64,000 nucleotides of DNA from Trichobilharzia szidati. Lineage: Eukaryota > Platyhelminthes > Trematoda > Strigeidida > Schistosomatidae. A model generated the notes under the pieces. It did no database searches. It was not told the origin of the DNA and was given only the letters and a program-made list of their open reading frames with translations. The DNA is taken from positions 56,455,564 through 56,519,563 of the forward strand of contig OX235279.1 in NCBI GenBank assembly GCA_944472155.2. The letters run 5' to 3'. Shown in pieces: positions 54,901 through 61,990 of this stretch (position 1 is its first letter; the number at the start of each line of letters is the position of its first letter). The position numbers and the translations under genes were made by a program.

Positions 54901-57900
54901 GAACATCGTGAACAAAATTTGAGTGTGTTCGGTTTGAGATTCGTCCCCATCAAATGAAAGCGATGCGGGAGGAATGATCTGCACCAACTCCTGGTTCAAG
55001 GATAAGGACACGAAAGCTTCGTTTGGCATTTTCCTGCCTGTGTCGTCTTTGACACACGCATTATATCTGTCTATCCACCACCAATTAGCCCTGTTTCTCG
55101 TCACACAGCTATTTAAATTTGAAGATATTAAAAAAGAACCATTCTTGACCATACATGCTCTCGTTCAGTCTCCGTTGCGCAAAATTTTACGTTGATAAGT
55201 AAGCCATTTTTCGAAGGCAATAACTAGGTGCCAAGAAAAGGCATATTCACTGAAATCATTGAGGAGAGAATGTTTCAGACTGACGATTTAAATAATGGCA
55301 CAGTACTTTAAATACATACACTATCTTACTTCGAGGACAGATTCAGTTACTAATGGTTTTCCGTTGCACAAAATTATGTAAGGTCTGCAAAACCTGCCAC
55401 CATCACTAACAACATGAACACACTGATAGGCTTGTTTAATATAGACGGAAACGAAGCCATGGATTCGTCCAGAACGTCGAAGTCCTCTAATTAAAACACA
55501 CAACTTTCCAGGATGTTGCGTAAATCCAATTGGTTTCCCATTGACATATATCACATACCTAGAATTCAAACAGCAAATAAACGATTTATACATACTTTCA
55601 CAAATTTAGCTAATAGTGAAATAGATACCGAGGTGTTTGTAGTCAAATGTAGGAAATAGAAATATAATAGGGAAATGATTTTATCTTGTTATAATGCTAT
55701 TTGTACCACCTACATATGTAGGTTATTTTTTAAATATGCAAAGCAAAATTAATAAACCCAAGATTTCATACAGCAGACTAATAAAACGAAGCATCTACCT
55801 GAAAAGTCATGAAAATGATCACAAAATCAGCGTTATGATTGGATAATAAAATCCGACGAATAAAGGGGTTAAAATCACTGTAAAAGAAGTGTCCTAACAG
55901 ACATCTTCAGGATTAACAGACAAATAGTCAAATAGAACACTAATAGCTTCTCCCAAAAGCATTCAAAACTAAGGATCCACAAGATAGAGAAATCTTTCCA
56001 TCTAATTTCAACCTCAGTGTTAATAATTTCCTGTCTCCTAAAGATGAAGATGAGAAAGCTTCTGTCAAATGTTTCACTGACTACAAGTATGCAAGAGAAC
56101 AAAAACAGAAAAACTGATTCTATTTTATCTTGCTCAGATCACTGATATATTTCATTCACTGCTTTGTTAGCAGTCAGGTATATTACAGGTGCCAAATATG
56201 ACGGAAACATGCCAAGATCGAAATAGCCTTTTGTATGTGAATCTCGACACCAAAACCTGCTTTAGAGTTGATTCAATTCACCAGGTAATAGAAACGCTTT
56301 AAAGATGCAACTTAGCTCTTTATCCTGTAAAATGGAAAATGTGCAAACATAAGTTGTCATTCTTCACTCAACTAATAAAGAAGTGCACTCAAACACCCGA
56401 ATTTTAACTGGAACCATTCTAGGGAGTTTGTATCTTAGTGACATAGCATAACAAGATAAGAATGCCCCAAACTTTCAATTAAATAAGTTTACCAGCGTAC
56501 CATGTTGTCAAACCCCACAGGCAATAATGCATCATGACAAAATAAAAACATCAGGCAGAGACATATGAAATGATCCTTAAGCTCGAATAAAGAAACTTAT
56601 GCAGCGGTAAAAACAAAAGAAGTCCCAACATTGGTCAACATATGAGTAGTGATAACTGTGAAAAGATAGAGAAGACCCAACAGACTTACTCGTTTTTGGA
56701 ATACTTCATCTGATATAGAGGAAATGTGTAGTAGTTGCTAATCAGCCCGATCAGATTTGCATCGTCTACTTCCACGGTCACATGGCACATGAGTGCTACA
56801 TTTTTAACAAGACCACAAGCTTCCCCTTCAGGTGTGTCTGATGGACAGATGAGACCCCACTGACTTGCATGAATGGACCGAGGACCAGAAACCTAGTAAA
56901 GAAACATAAAATATTCGGAATAATAACTGCTCACACTCACGAAATGCGGTTGGAAATAGCTACGTAGCAAAAATAAAATCATTTCCCAATTATATTTCTA
57001 TTTCCTACATTTGACTACAAACACCTCGGTATCTATTTCACTATTAGCTAAATTTGTGAAAGTATGTATAAATCGTTTATTTGCTGTTTGAATTCTAGGT
57101 ATGTGATATATGTCAATGGGAAACCAATTGGATTTACGCAACATCCTGGAAAGTTGTGTGTTTTAATTAGAGGACTTCGACGTTCTGGACGAATCCATGG
57201 CTTCGTTTCCGTCTATATTAAACAAGCCTATCAGTGTGTTCATGTTGTTAGTGATGGTGGCAGGTTTTGCAGACCTTACATAATTTTGTGCAACGGAAAA
57301 CCATTAGTAACTGAATCTGTCCTCGAAGTAAGATAGTGTATGTATTTAAAGTACTGTGCCATTATTTAAATCGTCAGTCTGAAACATTCTCTCCTCAATG
57401 ATTTCAGTGAATATGCCTTTTCTTGGCACCTAGTCATTGCCTTCGAAAAATGGCTTACTTATCAACGTAAAATTTTGCGCAACGGAGACTGAACGAGAGC
57501 ATGTATGGTCAAGAATGGTTCTTTTTTAATATCTTCAAATTTAAATAGCTGTGTGACGAGAAACAGGGCTAATTGGTGGTGGATAGACAGATATAATGCG
57601 TGTGTCAAAGACGAAACAGGCAGGAAAATGCCAAACGAAGCTTTCGTGTCCTTATCCTTGAACCAGGAGTTGGTGCAGATCATTCCTCCCGCATCGCTTT
57701 CATTTGATGGGGACGAATCTCAAACCGAACACACTCAAATTTTGTTCACGATGTTCAAAAGACTGCATTTTGCTAGCGTCTTCCTCTGCATACTTTACAG
57801 CAAACTGGGACCTTGAAATTGGCAAAGGTTACGTCCATAAGCATATCTATGATGAAATTAAATAAGAGTGGTAACACTGGGCATCCCTGACGGACATCAT

Positions 57901-60532
57901 TGATTGCCGTCACTTCAAACAACAACTCTCCCCATAAGCTCTTACACGGTTGTATAAGCTCTATTAAATGCCATTGAAGTCCCTTATATTTCTGAGGTTC
58001 TCATTTCTCTTATGAGCCCATTTGGTCGGTGTGCATAACCTGTCACCGATGTCAGGCTATCTCATAATGACTATTGTTGTTACACTCAGATATTTGTCTA
58101 GTCATCTCCCTTGTTACAGAATTGATGCTCTTATCAAGAGGCTGGAGACGTTACGACTTCGTGACTGCTTATGTTTTACTTCCGTTTGGCGCTATGCGTA
58201 GACGTGTACGGACTAAAGCCTGGTAGGAATCCAAATTGGCGTTGCAGAAGGGGGTCTGCAATTTTCCACTCGACCCCTCCAATGACAAGTTATAGCTATG
58301 TGGTCTACCCATGGACACTGTTGGGTTGAATTTGGAATTCGCCAGGTTAAACAAAGTCCTTCCTTAAACAGAAAGATGTGCATATCTGAAGGTAGAATTT
58401 CCACGCTTAGACAATAAAGTTGTCTGCTTTTGGGAAATTTTCTATTTTGGTGTTTGCAGTCGGCAATGGATCATGGTTACTGAGCAACTGCAGATTAGAT
58501 GCTAGGTGTATTATTCAGAGGTTCAGCACGCATCGTTAAGTTATTTCGGACGGCACGAACTATGCTAACAACCGCACTCTTGTGCTACCTGGCAATGAAC
58601 CACGGTGGTTCAACTAGATACCATTGAGAATAGGGACCGACGGTATAGAAGAGTATCAAACTGGTGCCTCTTGTGGAATATGTGTAAGGCCTGAAGAAGA
58701 CCTAAGATGCTGAAGTTTCATGTTGCTCCTTAAAATCATCATAAAGCATATTACCAGCATGTGGGCACAGATAAAGTGGTTTTACTGGGTACTTCTAATG
58801 GGTAGCAAACCGAAGAAGATTCATACGTCTCTGAGAAAACCGAGTTTTGTCCAAAGTGAAATGCAGTGACTATGATAAAACTCTACACTGCAATCGACCC
58901 ATTATTTCTAGGTTGAAGATTTCTATATTGTAGTGTTGCATACAGTAAAAGTGGAACATCATTTGAAATATAGTTGAATGGTTTACACTTATTTCACATA
59001 AAGCTTCAAGATTTGTGTCAAATAATTTTCACCGTAATTGTATAAGTATACATTTATAGCTGTATCAGATCTGCCAGTTGTGCAGAATAGGAAAAAGTCC
59101 CAAACACTTTTCCTTGACTCACCTTACGGGTTTTTTCAAACTGACTTGTCATTCGAGTCATATGTCCCAAAGCGGCAACATAAGACAAGCGACTAACGAC
59201 CTGGGTGACACCGTGCCGCATCATTCGGAATCGCTTTATGATCCAATTCCCAGAAGAAATAGCTCTGTTCAGCTGTTCTGTTATCATCCATGTTTTGATG
59301 TGTCGGGATATGTCAAACGGCGTACATCGCCGTTTTGTGTCTATCTTCGAAACTGTTAACCAAAGATCCTCATTGAAGGTCTTGAAAACATCCTCAAATA
59401 AAAGTGCAAGTAAACTACCCGCCAACTCAATACGTTTGTTTCCATAAAAGTCCCGGTCATCTGGCTAAAAAATTATGGAAGAAACCTTTTTACACTATTT
59501 TGCTTTTACACATACAGAACAACAATATAACTACATTATGTATGATTAATATAGACAGTCCAAAGAAAAATTATGTTTCGACAAAGAAATAAGAACAGGA
59601 AATCTTAATCGTGTTTATTTTTGAAAGCTACTCAACCATATTTACTTTCATTCTGAAATTATTATCTGCGAGTGTAAGGAAATATTATCACAAAACGTTG
59701 TGATGGAAGAATGATGAATGGTTTTGCTTATGAAAAGACAGGCTGTATAGGCTTTTAATGAATGACGTTAACCAAATCACCGTTGACATAAATATAAGCT
59801 ATGAAGTAAAGTACATATTTATTGTAGGAAACGAATGTATTTCGGTCCAAAAATATTTCTTTAGAAAGCAGGAACTCTAATAGTTGTAGACTCTTCTACT
59901 GTGCTATTAAATCCTCGAAAATTCAGAAAAGTGGGTAACAAGTCAGTTTATGCAATGTTAACGCGCTTTTTGATTATGTATTGTGTATGTGAACACCCAA
60001 AAATCTGAAAATAATGTCTTCATAAATAAATATAATTTTCGGATTAGTCAAGAAATAGAGGGAATCCATGTTTGTCAACATGATGCTTGACTATTTGTAC
60101 AAACTAATTCACACTTTGTTGGCTTATTCCATCAAAAATATATCTCACAAAACTATTATGATAGGACACCACAATAAGTGACAAGTTCAAAAACCTGCGA
60201 ACAAATAAGAAAATGCGAGTAAAAGAATTAAACTGAGTAAGTAAATAGAAATTTTATGATATCTGACTTACAGGAATACGTTTTTCGTTGGCTAGTATCA
60301 AGTAACGCACCATTTGACCTAGAAAAAAAGCCCGTGGAGCAAAATTAAGCTTTTCCATTTCAACATGGGTGATAATTATATCCCGTAAAAAGCGCTGTAT
60401 CTCCAAAACAACATCACTTTCTGTGACCATTCCAGTCGCTCGCGGAGTTCTACCAGCGCCGAAAGAAGAACGATACCTAGGCTGTCGTAAACGAGAATGC
60501 AACCAGTTACAGGCATCAAGGCACGTGTGAAT
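33572..60532 (-). CDS. POLR3B: RNA polymerase III second-largest subunit RPC2, 11 exons, 5' part missing
   Basis: Joined exons: 60532-60272, 59464-59123, 56892-56690, 55558-55330, 53808-53602, 51648-51490, 47514-47319, 45355-45177, 38040-37768, 36958-36719, 33943-33572. All introns are GT-AG and frames agree, giving 886 residues plus stop. RPC2 forms the active-site wall and hybrid-binding side of RNA polymerase III in the nucleus (tRNA, 5S rRNA, U6). It is RPC2 rather than RPB2/RPA2 because of [14 protein letters not shown] and the short C-terminal zinc site. Roughly 250-350 N-terminal residues are not found and should lie further right. Introns hold numerous retroelements and a large inverted duplication. 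Confidence 0.95.
34455..34790 (+). mobile_element. Probable RTE-like LINE 5'-end fragment in intron 10
   Basis: The segment beginning ccaccttgtcgtggtggtc resembles the start of RTE-family elements in flukes (a ...CCTTGTCGTGGTGG... leader). No long frame is present. It abuts the PLE-E pair at about 34,795. Identification is from pattern memory and is tentative. Confidence 0.35.
34795..35452 (-). mobile_element. PLE-E, minus copy (GIY-YIG endonuclease end)
   Basis: The minus-strand frame 35,478-34,885 holds the C-terminal part of a fourth PLE family: [20 protein letters not shown] (before the endonuclease), [31 protein letters not shown], and a tail ending [14 protein letters not shown]. The RT is missing (5'-truncated). 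At 35,452 it meets the plus copy, 5' end to 5' end. Confidence 0.82.
35453..36130 (+). mobile_element. PLE-E, plus copy, head-to-head with the minus copy
   Basis: Positions 35,455-35,832 are the inverse of 34,795-35,172 with almost no change. The frame holds only [11 protein letters not shown] onward, plus the stop and a longer 3' region with a CTGAAGA...GCGAAAC motif at 36,071-36,100. It is truncated further 5' than the minus copy, so the two truncated ends meet in a seamless junction. Confidence 0.8.
36071..36100 (+). ncRNA. Degenerate hammerhead-like motif in PLE-E 3' region
   Basis: CTGAAGA, a C/G-rich hairpin-like segment and GCGAAAC occur in hammerhead order. The stem II pairing is poor (only ctg/cag and gc are obvious), so self-cleavage is unlikely. 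PLEs are known to carry hammerhead motifs in their terminal repeats. Confidence 0.25.
36228..36365 (-). mobile_element. Short PLE fragments in intron 10
   Basis: 36,228-36,309 matches 17,680-17,760 of PLE-B (RT catalytic region, [17 protein letters not shown] on the minus strand). 36,304-36,365 resembles the 3' terminal part of PLE-C (41,625-41,685). These are two small, adjacent relics from different PLE families. Confidence 0.6.
36719..36958 (-). CDS. POLR3B: RPC2 exon 10
   Basis: 80 codons. [60 protein letters not shown], ending MDK before GTAAGTG. It includes the [22 protein letters not shown] block preceding the clamp. Confidence 0.97.
37768..38040 (-). CDS. POLR3B: RPC2 exon 9
   Basis: 91 codons. 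[55 protein letters not shown]. It carries the [12 protein letters not shown] block, whose lysines lie near the growing RNA end, and the downstream [10 protein letters not shown] block. Phase 0, donor GTAAGT. Confidence 0.97.
38041..39019. other. Start of RPC2 intron 8, nothing recognised
   Basis: About 1 kb of AT-rich intronic sequence with no recognisable repeat or frame. Confidence 0.4.
39020..39720 (-). mobile_element. CR1/Jockey-type LINE 3' fragment in intron 8
   Basis: Minus-strand frames: [55 protein letters not shown], and the C-terminal [12 protein letters not shown] ... [18 protein letters not shown]. The order is that of a LINE RT from fingers to the C-terminus, from a family different from the three other LINE groups. 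It is frameshifted throughout. Confidence 0.75.
39755..39814 (+). repeat. Repeat R, copy 1
   Basis: A 60-bp segment (ctcggtcggtcggttttcg ... agttcaagtcgcca) almost identical to 48,750-48,814. It is joined to the RTE fragment at the shared bases tcgcca. Confidence 0.7.
39815..40330 (-). mobile_element. RTE-like LINE, RT C-terminal piece (split copy)
   Basis: The minus strand reads VRQ-like [39 protein letters not shown], then [39 protein letters not shown], and [12 protein letters not shown]. These are RT blocks of an RTE ORF. It is interrupted at 40,330 by PLE-C and resumes at 41,697. Confidence 0.85.
40320..40330 (+). repeat. Target-site duplication, left, of PLE-C
   Basis: gcaatgtattt, repeated exactly at 41,697-41,707. 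Removing the insert restores the RTE frame [20 protein letters not shown]. Confidence 0.88.
40331..41312 (+). pseudogene. PLE-C protein, C-terminal 326 codons
   Basis: Catalytic [12 protein letters not shown] near residue 25, [15 protein letters not shown] near 65, [15 protein letters not shown] near 165, then the endonuclease [20 protein letters not shown] near 226 and SEHIPKN. The conserved YIG of the GIY-YIG core reads CIG, so the tyrosine is lost. The C-terminal [18 protein letters not shown] tail is complete. The open frame is long, but without the first half of the RT it cannot function alone. Confidence 0.85.
40331..41696 (+). mobile_element. PLE-C, 5'-truncated, inserted in an RTE copy
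   Basis: 1366 bp bounded by 11-bp duplications. It begins in the RT ([14 protein letters not shown] after the missing MGSPLGP box) and keeps the catalytic YVDD and the GIY-YIG domain. It ends with a 3' UTR holding an A run and (ta)n (41,313-41,345) and a duplicated attattctataaat motif. A rare clean PLE insertion in this window. Confidence 0.88.
41697..41707 (+). repeat. Target-site duplication, right, of PLE-C
   Basis: gcaatgtattt, the partner of 40,320-40,330. Confidence 0.88.
41708..42805 (-). mobile_element. RTE-like LINE, linker and RT N-terminal piece (split copy)
   Basis: Minus-strand frames: [20 protein letters not shown] and [20 protein letters not shown] (linker), [75 protein letters not shown], then [20 protein letters not shown] and [20 protein letters not shown] one-base shift near 41,970 breaks it. 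It is continuous with 39,815-40,330 across the PLE-C insertion. The 5' (endonuclease) part is cut off by PLE-D. Confidence 0.87.
42810..43096 (-). repeat. PLE-D inverted terminal repeat, left copy
   Basis: The inverse of 43,472-43,668 over ~200 bp, including the short frame MKKFKSFHF... and a hammerhead-like hairpin at 42,955-42,986. It lies 5' of the PLE-D coding piece in opposite orientation, the inverted-repeat layout known for some PLEs. Confidence 0.75.
42955..42986 (-). ncRNA. Hammerhead-like hairpin, PLE-D left repeat
   Basis: Minus strand: CTGAAGA, U, a 7-bp stem GTTGTCC/GGACGAC with loop AGAA, then GAAAGC. This has the core order of a hammerhead (CUGANGA - stem II - GAAA) with one extra U before stem II. 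The loop differs from the right copy while the stem is conserved. Confidence 0.45.
43097..43471 (+). pseudogene. PLE-D endonuclease fragment
   Basis: About 122 codons of a fifth PLE family. [20 protein letters not shown] (GIY-YIG core, close to the PLE-E type), [31 protein letters not shown], ending SKSGDQKV. It keeps the tyrosine and arginine of the endonuclease core. The RT is entirely missing. The frame ends at 43,469, immediately before the right terminal repeat. Confidence 0.82.
43472..43700 (+). repeat. PLE-D inverted terminal repeat, right copy
   Basis: 3' region of PLE-D and the inverse of 42,900-43,096. It includes the hammerhead-like hairpin at 43,582-43,613. Beyond about 43,668 the two copies diverge. 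Confidence 0.75.
43582..43613 (+). ncRNA. Hammerhead-like hairpin, PLE-D right repeat
   Basis: CTGAAGA, U, a 7-bp stem GTTGTCC/GGACGAC with loop AAAA, then GAAAGC. Same layout as 42,955-42,986. Hammerhead motifs in PLE terminal repeats are known from the literature; the extra U between the core and stem II leaves activity doubtful. Confidence 0.45.
43701..44833. other. RPC2 intron 8, nothing firmly recognised
   Basis: A 104-codon minus frame (43,762-44,076: [20 protein letters not shown] ...) has no family I know; it may be a relic of another element. The rest is AT-rich intron. Confidence 0.35.
44834..45040 (+). mobile_element. tRNA-derived SINE with RTE-like 3' tail
   Basis: The head (44,834-44,909) folds like a tRNA: acceptor-like GTGCGTCGG paired with CCGACGCAC, and a T-arm-like CCGGGG/CCCCGG. 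It carries an A box (TGGCACAGAGG, 44,843-44,853) and a near-consensus B box (GGTGCAATCC, 44,887-44,896) for RNA polymerase III. The tail includes gaagccctatgttccact, the sequence encoding the last residues (EALCST) of RTE ORFs in this window. The flanks aaccagaattt and aaccgaaattt are an imperfect 11-bp duplication. It would rely on an RTE for movement. It lies in RPC2 intron 8, antisense to the gene. Confidence 0.75.
44843..44896 (+). promoter_or_regulatory. Internal RNA polymerase III promoter (A and B boxes) of the SINE
   Basis: A box TGGCACAGAGG fits TRGYNNANNNG fully. B box GGTGCAATCC differs from GGTTCRANNCC at one base. The spacing of 33 bp between them is normal. Confidence 0.65.
45177..45355 (-). 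CDS. POLR3B: RPC2 exon 8
   Basis: 179 nt, completing the split aspartate codon: [35 protein letters not shown], ending NTPANS. It corresponds to the [21 protein letters not shown]-type region; this part is less conserved and includes a serine/asparagine-rich stretch. Confidence 0.85.
45604..46370 (-). mobile_element. RTE-like LINE 3' fragments in intron 7
   Basis: A short tail at 45,604-45,650 (the coding end inverse of gtggaacataggacatc) and a longer piece from ~45,855. The latter parallels 49,430-49,810 and 62,280-62,690 (plus-strand landmarks tgttgggtgataagttcttgg and gcagctgttaataaaag). It is the C-terminal third of an RTE ORF, degraded by stops. Confidence 0.65.
46371..47318. other. RPC2 intron 7 remainder
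   Basis: A 99-codon minus frame (46,285-46,584) overlaps the RTE piece and may extend it as degraded sequence. The rest is AT-rich with no recognisable feature. Confidence 0.35.
47319..47514 (-). CDS. POLR3B: RPC2 exon 7
   Basis: 196 nt. [40 protein letters not shown]: the signature Y-S-G-Y-D-V-E-D-A-(L/I)-I-x-N block that contacts the active site. It ends in phase 1, donor GTAAGC. Confidence 0.97.
47685..47740 (-). mobile_element. Minimal RTE tail in intron 6
   Basis: Only the last ~55 bp of an RTE (tattattaatccttcaac ... gtggaacatagggcttcaac on the plus strand), including the coding end. Confidence 0.5.
48750..48845 (+). repeat. Repeat R, copy 2
   Basis: Shares 60 bp with 39,755-39,814 and continues (cacactccatgtagcacac, aatcaagagaaga) in common with 61,914-61,990. 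Not assigned to an element. Confidence 0.65.
49430..50297 (-). mobile_element. RTE-like LINE copy with 5' inversion, sense part
   Basis: The minus strand from 50,297 reads RIITEESIE (then stop) [57 protein letters not shown] (RT palm) and continues through the C-terminal region to the tail gtggaacatagggtttcaac (49,449-49,468) and an att-rich end at 49,410. Many stops. It is in RPC2 intron 6. Confidence 0.8.
50298..50575 (+). mobile_element. RTE-like LINE copy with 5' inversion, inverted part
   Basis: The plus strand reads [18 protein letters not shown], then (frame change) [51 protein letters not shown]. This is the RT segment directly upstream of the sense part (which begins RIITEES), but in opposite orientation. 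The two meet at 50,297/50,298. This is the classic layout of a 5' inversion during target-primed reverse transcription. Confidence 0.78.
51490..51648 (-). CDS. POLR3B: RPC2 exon 6
   Basis: 53 codons. [39 protein letters not shown]: the SPRNxYQxAMGKQA block of the hybrid-binding domain. Phase 0 at both ends, donor GTGAGT. Confidence 0.95.
51649..53601. other. RPC2 intron 5, nothing recognised
   Basis: Nearly 2 kb of AT-rich intron. Short frames (for example 51,772-52,002 plus, 53,196-53,426 minus) show no known domain. Confidence 0.4.
53602..53808 (-). CDS. POLR3B: RPC2 exon 5
   Basis: 69 codons. [57 protein letters not shown]: the VEYLDxxEE and GLIPYPxHNQ blocks common to all second-largest subunits. 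Acceptor TTTGTAG, donor GTAATT (a weak donor). Confidence 0.95.
54240..55200 (+). mobile_element. Decayed RTE-like LINE inside the left arm
   Basis: Plus-strand pieces: endonuclease [18 protein letters not shown] (~54,350), and [22 protein letters not shown] with DVTFANF (~54,760-54,840), followed by a degraded C-terminal region. It is mirrored in the right arm at about 57,457-58,417, so it was present before the duplication. Confidence 0.75.
55330..55558 (-). CDS. POLR3B: RPC2 exon 4 (inside left arm of inverted duplication)
   Basis: 229 nt. [55 protein letters not shown]: the wall domain with SSDGGRxCRPYI. Acceptor TTCTAG, donor GTAAGA. The joined phase with exon 3 is exact (203+229 = 432 nt). 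An inverted copy lies at 57,099-57,327. Confidence 0.95.
55685..56972. other. Loop between the inverted arms
   Basis: 1288 bp of unique sequence holding RPC2 exon 3 (56,690-56,892) and intron. No mobile element recognised. Confidence 0.8.
56690..56892 (-). CDS. POLR3B: RPC2 exon 3
   Basis: 203 nt. [38 protein letters not shown]: the invariant [16 protein letters not shown] block near the active site. It ends in phase 2 (split glutamate codon). It lies in the 1288-bp loop between the arms of the inverted duplication. Confidence 0.95.
57099..57327 (+). pseudogene. Inverted copy of RPC2 exon 4
   Basis: Mirror of 55,330-55,558 with the reading frame ([11 protein letters not shown] block) and both splice signals intact, but on the plus strand. 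It is antisense in the RPC2 transcript and cannot be spliced into it. No promoter or partner exons were seen on the plus strand. Confidence 0.9.
57457..58417 (-). mobile_element. Mirror copy of the decayed RTE in the right arm
   Basis: Reverse-complement copy of 54,240-55,200, carried along by the duplication rather than an independent insertion. Confidence 0.75.
58730..59122. other. RPC2 intron 2, remainder
   Basis: Nothing recognised between the right arm and exon 2. Confidence 0.4.
59123..59464 (-). CDS. POLR3B: RPC2 exon 2
   Basis: 114 codons. [18 protein letters not shown], then [18 protein letters not shown], then [16 protein letters not shown] and SQFEKTRK. These are the fork-loop and rifampicin-pocket-like blocks of second-largest subunits. 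Acceptor TTTTTTAG, donor GTGAGT. Confidence 0.95.
59465..60271. other. RPC2 intron 1, nothing recognised
   Basis: AT-rich, 807 bp, no recognisable repeat or frame. Confidence 0.4.
60272..60532 (-). CDS. POLR3B: RPC2 exon 1 of those visible
   Basis: 87 codons, [10 protein letters not shown] ... NEKRIP, flanked by a TTTTTCAG acceptor and a GTAAGT donor. It covers the stretch before the lobe/fork of the subunit ([20 protein letters not shown] corresponds to the THVPVKEFNFRAK-type block). Both ends are in phase 0. It is the weakest exon in conservation at its start. Confidence 0.88.
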
Positions 60533-61889
60533 CTGAAAAATGGCGGATACAAATTAAAATATTTAATCCTATTATAGTATCACAGGAAGTATGCATACGA
60601 TTACTATTGGAAACGCATATTAAAAATTGTCACTAATACTCGTCTTCCATTACAAATACTGCACAAAAAGAAACCAAATGGAATATGGCAGATATGATTG
60701 TCTGTGGAAGCTCATACAGACAAACGTCTAACACACGAAAAATCATACAATCAAAGGGGCTTGTGTAATCGTCTTCTGATCAACAATAGAAGTGCATGAC
60801 TTAATGCATTATCCCGATACTATCGATTATTCCTATCTATTGACAATGACGAACTGTAATTCAATTCATTTTACGCATTTGGGTATGCTTAAAAAATAAT
60901 ATAAACAAGTCCCGATGTTGGTTTTTAAAACAGACTTTGCGAATTCTAGATTCCATGTTGACACAAAACTTATTGAAATCTCGGAATATACACATTTGAT
61001 CATAGGGAATAAATCTGTTGAAATCTCTTCAAATAGGAAACACTATGAAATGACTTACGATAACTCTAAGATATTCACTGAAGTAGGGAACTCAAACCGA
61101 TGACTCAATAAGCAACAGGGAATAATTGGGGAGAGAAACAAGAGATTTTACCGGCTTCCATGAATAATTTGCTGCGGAAAAAAGTTGGTAGATTACAGTC
61201 TCCCATTAAAAATGCTCCCATACAGCCACCATTCACAGCCTACATAAAATAAGCCTTATACACTAGCTTTAAGAAGGGGGGTGAAATTCCTACAAAATCT
61301 AAAGAGGGATTGTGAATGTTCAGCGTTCACCTTTGGGCTAATAGACATAAAGAGTTCACGGGCTCACAATCTATCACGATAGTTACTTCTCTAACTATTA
61401 AGTACTAGGTTTCCTTCAGGATTTGTTGATGGTCATTAACATCATCCTAAGAAAGCCTGACATCAAAAAATTACTCCCACCTACTACTGCGGCCAGCTAC
61501 CAAACTGAGCTAGATTTGTGGTGAGCTACTGATATTGCATAGAGTACAGTGCACTGTCTGTGCAAAACACCATAAAGATGGTGAGAGAAGACACTGGCAG
61601 CTTGGGAGATCACTGAGTCATTACAATAGATAGCAAAGACATAATATAGCGAACGCTTTTAGGTATCAAGTCAAATCACGATTATAAATGAACTCTAAAT
61701 ACCACGATAGATTGAAGGCCGACAGTTGTTTTATTTTCTGATATTTTGGCCACCTTTGAACACATGGACTTGACCGCCCTCTACGATTGTCTACTACAGA
61801 AAAGTTTCCCTGAGAACATCACCAGTCCTCAAATCCCTATCGAAAAGTACCCCATTTAGATTAAGGGCATCAAACCACCTATCACCACA
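60533..61889. other. Upstream of the visible RPC2 exons, no exon assigned
   Basis: The preceding RPC2 exon was not identified here. One short minus-strand open stretch (about 61,165-61,243) has splice-like edges but the wrong phase. Otherwise AT-rich. Confidence 0.35.
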
Positions 61890-61913
61890 GTGCTCAGACA
61901 ACTGAGTAACTGG

Positions 61914-61990
61914 TTCCAACATAGAACTTTGCACAGAAGTGCATCATTTCAAACTGCAACACTCTACGTGGCACACAAAGCAAGAGAAGA
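61914..61990 (+). repeat. Repeat R, diverged copy 3
   Basis: Shares cgacatagaactttgcaca-like and cactctacgtggcacacaaa segments with 48,770-48,845, at lower identity. Confidence 0.5.

Larger units (their letters stand above)
53928..55684 (+). repeat. Inverted duplication, left arm (contains RPC2 exon 4)
   Basis: 1757 bp, the exact reverse-complement counterpart of 56,973-58,729 with the same length and only a few substitutions noticed. It starts ggagcaacatgaaacttcag and ends gggaaatgattttat. It contains exon 4 (55,330-55,558), flanking intron and a decayed plus-strand RTE. It is in the expected gene order between exons 3 and 5, so it is the ancestral copy. Confidence 0.93.
56973..58729 (-). 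repeat. Inverted duplication, right arm (antisense copy of exon 4 in intron 2)
   Basis: 1757 bp, the inverse of 53,928-55,684. In gene orientation it lies in intron 2, upstream of exon 3. Known differences include D to E in a short non-coding frame (KDDTGRK/KDETGRK), an a/g change near 57,435 and a/t near 56,987. Confidence 0.93.

Noticed and set aside
54841..55195. Overlapping ORFs on both strands repeated in both arms (103 and 73 codons)
   Set aside because: They lie in a decayed RTE and intron, and are duplicated only because the whole arm is.
61165..61243. Possible extra RPC2 exon on the minus strand (AVNGGCMGAFLMGDCNL..., with AG and GT edges)
   Set aside because: It ends in phase 1 while the next exon needs phase 0, and its residues do not resemble the RPC2 stretch expected there.
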